Of a DNA stretch of 64,000 bases, positions 58,374-64,000 are shown one piece after another. The stretch's first letter is position 1; every line of letters begins with the position of its first letter. Position numbers and translations under genes: made by a program. The notes beneath the pieces are model-generated. The model saw nothing but the letters and a program-made list of their open reading frames with translations, was not told the origin of the DNA and ran no database searches. This DNA is from S5-327 sp965200975 (lineage in GTDB: Bacteria > Chloroflexota > Dehalococcoidia > Lucifugimonadales > Australimonadaceae), in the NCBI GenBank assembly GCA_965200975.1, contig OZ241740.1, positions 2,108,001 through 2,172,000 of the forward strand, read 5' to 3'.

Positions 58374-59065
58374 TACGAGCCCTGCTCCTCGGATTGGTCT
58401 TCCGCCAAGGCCGGCTCCTCGGGAGCGATGCGCTCCGCGATGGGCACGCCGTGGGCGTAGCGCACCAGCACCGTCGTGTTGCGGGCGCCGGGCACGGGGC
58501 CCCGCACCAGCAGCAGATTGCGCTCTGCGTCCACCACCTCCACCCGGAGTTTGCGCACCGTCTTGCGCTTGTCGCCCATCTGCCCGGGCATCTTCTTGCC
58601 CTTGAGCACCCGGCCCGGGTAGGTGCCGGCGCCGATGGAGCCGACCGCCCGCCCCCGGTCGCCCTGACCGTGCGTCTTCTGTCCGCCGCCGAACCCGTGA
58701 CGCCGCATAGCGCCCTGGAACCCGCGGCCCTTTGTGGTGGACGCAATGTCCACGAAGTCGCCCGCCTGGAACTGCGAAACGCTCAGCTCCTGGCCGACCG
58801 TGTACTGCGACACGTCGTCGGCGCGCACCTCCCGCAGGCGGTTGGATCGGACGCCGGCGCGCGAGAGATGCCCCGCCGCAGGCTTGTTCATCTGCTTGGC
58901 GCGGCCGTACCCGATCTGCACGGCCTCGTAGCCGTCGCGCGCCTCGGTGCGCACCTGCGTAACGAAGCACGGGCCAACCTCGAGCACCGTAACGGGAATC
59001 ACGCGCGCGCCTGCGCCGAACAGGTGCGTCATCCCTATTTTTTTGCCCAGCAAAGCCTCGATCAT
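58373..59065 (-). CDS. rplC: 50S ribosomal protein L3
   Basis: A 230-residue protein near the peptidyl-transferase centre. LLGKKIGMTHLFG starts it; VDIASTTKGRGFQGAMRRHGFGGGQKTHG and SIGAGTYPGRVLKGKKMPGQMGDKR are canonical. The last ~20 residues (APEEPALAEDQSEEQGS) form a short acidic tail beyond the usual end. Confidence 0.96.
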   Translation of the reverse strand: MIEALLGKKIGMTHLFGAGARVIPVTVLEVGPCFVTQVRTEARDGYEAVQIGYGRAKQMNKPAAGHLSRAGVRSNRLREVRADDVSQYTVGQELSVSQFQAGDFVDIASTTKGRGFQGAMRRHGFGGGQKTHGQGDRGRAVGSIGAGTYPGRVLKGKKMPGQMGDKRKTVRKLRVEVVDAERNLLLVRGPVPGARNTTVLVRYAHGVPIAERIAPEEPALAEDQSEEQGS

Positions 59066-59090
59066 AGCCCTACAACTTAGCTCTTTAGCT

Positions 59091-59435
59091 CTACAGCTTT
59101 ATAGTGATGTCGACGCCCGCCGGCATCTGCAGCCGCGTCAGCGCGTCCACTGTCTTCGAGTTCGGCTCCAGTATGTCCACCAGACGCTTGTGAGTCCGCA
59201 GTTCGAAGTGCTCCCGCGAGTCCTTGTCGATGTGGGGAGACCGGATCACGCAGAACCGCTTGATCCGCGTCGGCAGCGGCACCGGGCCGGCGACCGCCGC
59301 CCCTGTCCGCTCGGCCGCCTCCACAATTTGCACGGACGACTGGTCCAGCAACTTGTGATCGAAGGCCTGAAGCGTAATTCTGATTTTCTGGCCAGGGGCT
59401 GCTGCGCCTCTCGGCCGTGCTGCTTGCTCGACCAC
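59091..59435 (-). CDS. rpsJ: 30S ribosomal protein S10
   Basis: A 114-residue head protein, also the antitermination factor NusE. QKIRITLQAFDHKLLDQSS, GPVPLPTRIKRFCVIRSPHIDKDSREHFE and VDALTRLQMPAGVDITIKL are consensus. About 12 extra residues precede the usual start. It follows fusA directly; tuf, which normally lies between, is missing. Confidence 0.96.
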   Translation of the reverse strand: MVEQAARPRGAAAPGQKIRITLQAFDHKLLDQSSVQIVEAAERTGAAVAGPVPLPTRIKRFCVIRSPHIDKDSREHFELRTHKRLVDILEPNSKTVDALTRLQMPAGVDITIKL

Positions 59436-59447
59436 TACCCGATCCTC

Positions 59448-61517
59448 CTACGCGCTCCGCGCGATCGCCTGCACAGTGGAATCCGGCGCGCGCTCGTACC
59501 GTCCGAACTCCATCGAATGGTTCGCGCGGCCCTGCGTGAGCGAACGCAACGCGGTGGCGTAGCCGAACATCTCCACCAGCGGAATGTCGGCCTCTACTGT
59601 CTGCGTGCCGCCCTGCCCTTCCATCGACCGAATGCGCCCGCGGCGCCCGTTCAGGTCGGCCAGCACCTCGCCCAGATACTCTCCGGGGGTGATGACCTGC
59701 AACTCCATCACCGGCTCGAGCAGAATGGGCGACGCTTTGGCCAGCGCCTCTTTCAGCGCCATCGATCCGGCTATCTTGAACGCTATCTCCGACGAGTCCA
59801 CCGGGTGGAACGACCCATCCACGACGGACACCACTACGTCCATCACCGGGTAGCCCGCGACGACGCCGGTCTGCAGCGCCTCCTCGGCGCCCTTCCCGAC
59901 CGCCGGAATGTACTCTCTCGGAATGGCCCCGCCCACGATCTGGTTGACGAACCGGAACCCCGAACCCGGTTCGCCGGGTTCGATCTCGAGCACGCAGTCG
60001 CCGAACTGGCCGCGCCCTCCGGTCTGCCGCACGAAACGCCCGCGGGCCGACGACGCTCTCGTAATAGCCTCCCGATAGGCGACCTGCGGACGCCCTACGG
60101 CGGCCTCGACGTGAAACTCTCTGCGAAGGCGGTCCACAAGGATCTCAAGATGCAGCTCGCCCATGCCGGACATAATCGTCTGGCCGGTCTCCTTATCGTA
60201 GTGCACCCGGAATGTCGGGTCCTCTTCCGACAGCTTGATCAGCGAATCGGTGAGCTTGTCCTGCTCGGCGCGCGTCGTCGGTTCGATAGCCACCGAAATC
60301 ACCGGCTCCGCGAACCGGATCGCCTCGAGCACTACGGGGGCCCGTTCATCGCATATCGTCTCGCCGGTGAACGTGTTCTTGAGCCCGACCGCCGCGCCGA
60401 TTTCGCCCGCCGAGATCGTCTCGGAGTCTTCCCGGTGGTTCGCATGCATGAACATGATGCGCCCCATCCGCTCGCGCGCGCCCTTTGTCGAGTTGTATAC
60501 GCTGCCGCCGGCCTTCATCGAGCCGGAGTAGACCCGGAAGTACACCAACCGCCCCGCATACGGGTCGGACACCACCTTGAATGCGAGCGCAGAGAACGGC
60601 TCCGCGGCGTCCGCGCTGCGCAGGACTTCCTCGTCGCCGCTAGGCGCCCTCCCGACGACCGGCGGCACATCCACCGGCGACGGCAGGTAGTCGATGACGG
60701 CGTCGAGCACGAGCTGCACGCCCAGGCTCTGCAGCGCCGAGCCGCACACCACAGGCGTCGCGTGGTTGGCGATAGTAGCGCGCCGCAGCGCCGCTTTGAT
60801 GTCTTCCGGCGAGGGCGTCTCGCCCGACAAGAACATTTCGAGCATATCCTCGTCGCTTTCGGCGACGCGCTCGATCATCTCTTCACGAATGTTGGCGATC
60901 TGCTCTCGCATTGCGGAGGGCACCTCGCCTTCGCGCAACTCCCCGGGAGCCCCGGCGCGCTCGAAGAACCACGCCTTCTCTTCGATCAGGTCGACTACGC
61001 CGTGGAACTGGTCTTCAGCTCCTATCGGGTACTGCACGGGAATAGGCACGCCGTTGAGCCGGTGCCGTATCGAGTCGACCGCCTTGTCGAAGTCCGCTCC
61101 TATGCGGTCCATCTTGTTGATGAAACAGACGCGCGGAACGCCGTACCGGTCGGCCTGACGCCACACTGTTTCGGACTGCGGCTGAACGCCCGCCACTGCG
61201 TCGAACACAACAACGCCTCCGTCCAATACACGGAGGCTTCGTTCTACTTCGGCGGTGAAGTCCACATGGCCCGGGGTGTCGATGATATTGACCTGATGCC
61301 CCTTCCATTCCGCCCGGGTCGCGGCGGAGGTAATCGTTATGCCTCGTTCGCGCTCCTGCGCCATCCAGTCCATCACGGCGGTGCCTTCATGCACCTCGCC
61401 GAGCTTGTATGTGCGCCCCGTAAAGAACAGCACCCGCTCGGTCACCGTGGTCTTTCCGGCGTCGATGTGGGCGATAAAGCCGATATTGCGGACTCGATTC
61501 AGGTCAGCGTCAGTCAT
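59448..61517 (-). CDS. fusA: Translation elongation factor G
   Basis: A 689-residue GTPase that drives translocation. G1 AHIDAGKTT, G2 region GITITSAAT, G3 DTPGH, G4 NKMD; domains II-V follow with DVVVSVVDGSFHPVDSSEIAF and GRRGRIRSMEGQGGTQTVEADIPLVEMFGYATALRSLTQGR near the end. Full length. It lies 6 bp after rpsG in the str operon. Confidence 0.97.
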   Translation of the reverse strand: MTDADLNRVRNIGFIAHIDAGKTTVTERVLFFTGRTYKLGEVHEGTAVMDWMAQERERGITITSAATRAEWKGHQVNIIDTPGHVDFTAEVERSLRVLDGGVVVFDAVAGVQPQSETVWRQADRYGVPRVCFINKMDRIGADFDKAVDSIRHRLNGVPIPVQYPIGAEDQFHGVVDLIEEKAWFFERAGAPGELREGEVPSAMREQIANIREEMIERVAESDEDMLEMFLSGETPSPEDIKAALRRATIANHATPVVCGSALQSLGVQLVLDAVIDYLPSPVDVPPVVGRAPSGDEEVLRSADAAEPFSALAFKVVSDPYAGRLVYFRVYSGSMKAGGSVYNSTKGARERMGRIMFMHANHREDSETISAGEIGAAVGLKNTFTGETICDERAPVVLEAIRFAEPVISVAIEPTTRAEQDKLTDSLIKLSEEDPTFRVHYDKETGQTIMSGMGELHLEILVDRLRREFHVEAAVGRPQVAYREAITRASSARGRFVRQTGGRGQFGDCVLEIEPGEPGSGFRFVNQIVGGAIPREYIPAVGKGAEEALQTGVVAGYPVMDVVVSVVDGSFHPVDSSEIAFKIAGSMALKEALAKASPILLEPVMELQVITPGEYLGEVLADLNGRRGRIRSMEGQGGTQTVEADIPLVEMFGYATALRSLTQGRANHSMEFGRYERAPDSTVQAIARSA

Positions 61518-61523
61518 TTGCTC

Positions 61524-61994
61524 CTACCATCTATAGTGCACGAAGGCCCTGTTGGCCTCGGCCATACGGTGCATCTCCTCGCGGCGGCGCGCGGCGGCGC
61601 CCTGCCCGCGGGAGGCGTCGAGAATTTCGGCGGCCAGACGAGAGCGCATCGGCTGCCCGCCCCGCGCCCGCGCCGACCTGATGAGCCAGCGCATAGCGAG
61701 CGCGTTGCGCCTGCGCTCCGGCACTTCCACCGGCACCTGATACGTCGCTCCGCCTACGCGTCGAGGCTTGACCTCCACCTGCGGAGTAACGTTGCGAAGC
61801 GCAGTGTCGAAGACTTCCATGGGATCGCGGTTGGTGTCCCGCGACACCTGATCAAGCGCGCCGTACACAGCGCGCTGGGCTACGGTCTTCTTCCCGTTGC
61901 GCATCACCCGGTTGATGAAGCTCGCCAGCTGCGTGCTTCCATGCACCGGATCGGGAGCCAGCGCTCGCCGTTCTGCTCGTCGTCGGCGTGACAT
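61524..61994 (-). CDS. rpsG: 30S ribosomal protein S7
   Basis: A 156-residue primary binding protein of the 16S 3' domain. SRRRRAERRALAPDPVHGSTQLASFINRVMRNGKKTVAQ, VTPQVEVKPRRVGGATYQVPVEV and HRMAEANRAFVHYRW are canonical. Separated from rpsL by 126 bp, unusually long for this operon. Confidence 0.97.
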   Translation of the reverse strand: MSRRRRAERRALAPDPVHGSTQLASFINRVMRNGKKTVAQRAVYGALDQVSRDTNRDPMEVFDTALRNVTPQVEVKPRRVGGATYQVPVEVPERRRNALAMRWLIRSARARGGQPMRSRLAAEILDASRGQGAAARRREEMHRMAEANRAFVHYRW

Positions 61995-62120
61995 TCGTCT
62001 CGCTCTTCTCCTAGGTTCGCCCCAAGCGCGCGCAACCCTATGCCGACGGCCCGCGCCCGCAGACGCGGCGCCGACGCGCCCCGCAGCTAACGCTGCAAGG
62101 CGGGTTTGTAAGCGAAGCGC
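61995..62120 (-). other. Long spacer between rpsL and rpsG
   Basis: A 126-bp gap, far longer than other gaps in the operon (0-62 bp). It is GC-rich and self-complementary in places (CGTCGGCGCCGCG). No gene or clear promoter is seen. In other bacteria this region of the str mRNA is the S7 target; whether the same holds here is only a possibility. Confidence 0.4.
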
Positions 62121-62531
62121 TTAGGAACGCTTGGTCCCGTACTTGCTCCGTCCCTGCTTCCGGCCATTCACTCCGGTGGCGTCAAGCGCCCCCCGAATGA
62201 TGTGGTACCGCACGCCCGGCAGGTCTTTCACGCGGCCGCCGCGAATCAGGACGACGGAGTGCTCCTGCAGCGTGTGCCCTTCGCCCGGGATGTACACCGT
62301 TACCTCCATCCCGTTCGTCATGCGCACGCGGGCTACTTTGCGCAGAGCGGAGTTCGGCTTCCTCGGCGTCACCGTGCGCACCTGAACGCACACCCCCAGC
62401 TTCTGAGGGTTGCCGCTCCCCCGGTACACGCGGTTGCGCAAGGTGTTGCGGACGAAACGAAGCGCCGGCGCCTTGGTCTTCTTCACCACGCGCCTGCGTC
62501 CCTGCCGCACCAGTTGGTTTACTGTTGGCAT
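62121..62531 (-). CDS. rpsL: 30S ribosomal protein S12
   Basis: A 136-residue decoding-centre protein and first gene of the super-operon. PTVNQLVRQGRRRVVKKTKAPAL, VYIPGEGHTLQEHSVVLIRGGRVKDLPGVRYHIIRGALDATGV and the KYGTK end are canonical. The decoding loop reads TPRKPNSALRKV: at the position that is the first Lys of TPKKPNS in E. coli, here Arg57 stands, the classic streptomycin-resistance substitution. Promoter at 62589. Confidence 0.97.
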   Translation of the reverse strand: MPTVNQLVRQGRRRVVKKTKAPALRFVRNTLRNRVYRGSGNPQKLGVCVQVRTVTPRKPNSALRKVARVRMTNGMEVTVYIPGEGHTLQEHSVVLIRGGRVKDLPGVRYHIIRGALDATGVNGRKQGRSKYGTKRS

Positions 62532-62588
62532 CCGCCCCTCTCTTGCGCTGTCGCCAGCCGGCTGCGCCCGTCTGAGCGCAACATTGCG

Positions 62589-62618
62589 ATGCTACCCGAA
62601 ACAGCTTTGGCCTGTCAA
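62589..62618 (-). promoter_or_regulatory. Promoter of the translation super-operon (rpsL)
   Basis: Reverse strand: perfect -35 TTGACA (62613-62618), an 18-bp spacer and TAGCAT (62589-62594). Leader of about 50 nt, with AGAGAGGGG before the ATG at 62531. Confidence 0.65.
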
Positions 62619-62816
62619 CGCGCGCCAGCAGCGCCAACGAGCGCCCGCGCCCGCCGCAGCGGCCCGGAATCCGCCAGGGAAATCTGCGAAGCGCGCTCTC
62701 TCCCGGCAGCGCGCCGGCGCTGATTCCGCCCGCGCAGCAGCGTCGAACCGTCTCTTTCCCCGATAATTCGTCGAATACGGGGCTCAATTCCGAGCAGTTA
62801 CAGCGCAGCGCAAGCC

Positions 62817-62846
62817 TTGAACGGAGTCGAACTCGTGCTGTAGGAT
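62817..62846 (+). promoter_or_regulatory. Promoter of rho
   Basis: TTGAAC (62817-62822), an 18-bp spacer and TAGGAT (62841-62846). It gives a leader of about 190 nt. It is back to back with the rpsL promoter, about 200 bp apart; the stretch between them shows no gene, only a degraded repeat-like CTCTCTCCCGGCAGCG near 62697. Confidence 0.5.
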
Positions 62847-62852
62847 ATTGCT

Positions 62853-63040
62853 GCTCGGCGCAGTCGGCGCCGACGCAGCGCTCTTTTCTCGTCGAGCATT
62901 GCTCGCCATCCATGCGGCCGCAACTCCAATAAATCCTCCGGCCTCGGATTCGCGCATACACGCCCAACTCACGCACAACCGCATACGCGCAACCGCGCCG
63001 GGACGCCCGGACAGCGCGCGCACCCTCTAATGGAGTCCCT
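62853..63040 (+). promoter_or_regulatory. C-rich rho leader, possible autoregulatory rut region
   Basis: The untranslated leader from about 62905 to 62995 is rich in C and A and poor in G for this genome (for example CAACTCCAATAAATCC and CACGCCCAACTCACGCAC). Such C>G stretches are where Rho loads, and autogenous attenuation of rho is known in other bacteria. No hairpin-rich structure or leader peptide is evident. GGAG lies 9-12 bp before the ATG. Confidence 0.4.
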
Positions 63041-64000
63041 ATGAATATCGCGAAACTGCAAACCAAGACTGCCGAGCAGCTCTACGCCGCCGCCGACGAG
63101 CTCGGCGTGAGCGTCAGCGGGCCCGGCCCCAAGAACTTCGACTCAGCTCTCTACGCGGCGCTTCAGGGTTACGCGGACAAAGAGGGCCTCCTGCTCGCCA
63201 GCGGCGTTCTCGAAATTCTGCCCGACGGCTACGGCTTCCTGCGGCACAACGGGCGCCGGAACAACCCCAGCGACGCTTACATCTCCCAGTCGCTCATTCG
63301 CCGGCTCAGCCTCAGAACAGGCGACCTCATTCTCGGGCAGGTGCGGGAGACGCGAGAGAACGAACGGTTCGCCGGCATCACCCGCGTCGAAGCAGTGAAC
63401 GGCCTCGACCCCGAGGTCGCGCGGCGCCGCAAGAGCTTCGAGCGCCTCACTCCCATCTTCCCCGACGTGCAGATGAAGCTCGAGACCACCGCCCACGATA
63501 TCGCCACCCGTATGATCGACATCCTCTCTCCCATCGGACGAGGCCAGCGAGGGCTGATCGTGGCGCCGCCGAAGGCAGGGAAGACCACCCTCCTCAAACA
63601 GATAGCCGCCGGCATCAGCGCCAACTACCCCGATATTCAGATAATGGTCGCCCTTATCGGCGAGCGTCCCGAAGAAGTGACCGACGTCAAGCGCTCCGTC
63701 AACGGAGAGGTCTACTCCGCTACGTTCGACGAGCCGGTGGAAGACCACTGCCGCGTCGCCGAACTCTGCCTCGAACGCTCCAAGCGCCTCGTGGAGGACG
63801 GACGGGACGTGGTGGTGTTGCTCGACTCCATCACCCGGCTCACGCGCGCCTACAACGTCGCTGTCCCCACCAGCGGACGGACGCTCTCCGGCGGCATCGA
63901 CCCGGTGGCGCTCTATCCGCCCAAGCGGTTCTTCGGCGCCGCGCGCAATACGGAAGAGGGCGGCAGCCTCACTGTGCTGGCTGCCTGTCTGGTCGAAACA
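63041..64000 (+). CDS. rho: Transcription termination factor Rho, 3' end outside the window
   Basis: The first 320 residues of the hexameric RNA helicase that ends transcription at rut sites. The RNA-binding domain has GVLEILPDGYGFLR; then PIGRGQRGLIVAPPKAGKTT (Walker A), ALIGERPEEVTDVKR, VVVLLDSITRLTRAYN (Walker B) and LSGGIDPVALYPPKRFFGAARN. The frame is open to the last base of the window, so about 100 residues are missing. ATG 63041 with GGAG upstream is the start. The late LAACLVET motif has Cys where LATALVET is usual. Next to the r-protein operon it is divergently transcribed. Confidence 0.95.
   Translation, partial: MNIAKLQTKTAEQLYAAADELGVSVSGPGPKNFDSALYAALQGYADKEGLLLASGVLEILPDGYGFLRHNGRRNNPSDAYISQSLIRRLSLRTGDLILGQVRETRENERFAGITRVEAVNGLDPEVARRRKSFERLTPIFPDVQMKLETTAHDIATRMIDILSPIGRGQRGLIVAPPKAGKTTLLKQIAAGISANYPDIQIMVALIGERPEEVTDVKRSVNGEVYSATFDEPVEDHCRVAELCLERSKRLVEDGRDVVVLLDSITRLTRAYNVAVPTSGRTLSGGIDPVALYPPKRFFGAARNTEEGGSLTVLAACLVET

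Noticed and set aside
58947..61991. A 1014-residue forward open frame opposite fusA and rpsG
   Set aside because: Antisense to unmistakable EF-G, S10 and S7 genes; no recognisable domain of its own.

Overview
The window is GC-rich bacterial chromosome, densely packed with short operons. I infer a Chloroflexota (Dehalococcoidia/SAR202-like) bacterium. The evidence is two secreted lipoproteins with long Pro-Thr linkers, an HrcA/CIRCE heat-shock system, zinc-type S4 and S14, frequent GTG/TTG starts, and heme A synthesis genes pointing to aerobic respiration. The phylum assignment is inference; a 16S or r-protein phylogeny would settle it. No rRNA, tRNA, CRISPR, prophage or insertion sequence was found.

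Layout. 1-9.4 kb: the end of rph, an FMN-binding oxidase, an MFS transporter, comEA-comEC, a branched-chain aminotransferase with two small membrane proteins, and a converging XRE regulator-DUF2851 pair with a palindromic operator. 9.4-25.3 kb: a Rieske oxygenase with a frameshifted Asp/Glu racemase-family gene; a fatty-acid cluster (two MaoC hotdog proteins, plsX, fabG, a LmbE deacetylase); ygfZ-erpA; a zinc-ribbon mini-gene with an enoyl-CoA hydratase; ctaA-ctaB with a subunit-II-like membrane hairpin; tandem dienelactone hydrolases; and a four-gene operon (BioD/DRTGG-like, class-I amidotransferase, membrane protein, disulfide reductase). 25.3-30.1 kb: prmA, a solute-binding lipoprotein, and hrcA-dnaJ. 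30.6-36.9 kb: a methionine-cycle operon read mtnA-mtaP-rhodanese-ahcY-metK-phosphohexomutase. 37.5-41.4 kb: a Cys-rich lipoprotein, then recF and an ABC exporter. 41.6-62.5 kb: one very long reverse-strand translation super-operon, rpsL-rpsG-fusA-S10-spc-alpha-truA-rplM-rpsI, including secY, adk, map, infA, rpmJ and rpoA. It has a consensus promoter at the right end and a strong terminator hairpin at the left. At the right edge rho starts on the forward strand and runs off the window.

How the parts work together. The super-operon makes most of the ribosome, the core of the Sec channel and RNA polymerase alpha. The methionine operon recycles S-adenosylhomocysteine and methylthioadenosine. HrcA binding at CIRCE would control dnaJ. 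Promoters, where visible, share a TTGAC(A/G/T)-N17/18-TAnnnT form.

Most unusual structure: (1) a family of short palindromic repeats present as single copies, as a five-copy ~86-bp tandem array, and as three ~115-bp inverted doublets (REPIN-like), all between genes; (2) r-proteins with lineage-specific low-complexity extensions, above all S17 with a 60-bp-periodic acidic tail about twice as long as the S17 core; (3) several enzymes lacking a textbook catalytic residue (PAP2 His, disulfide-reductase His, Walker-A Lys); (4) a naturally Arg-bearing S12 at the streptomycin-resistance position; (5) a C-rich leader before rho.
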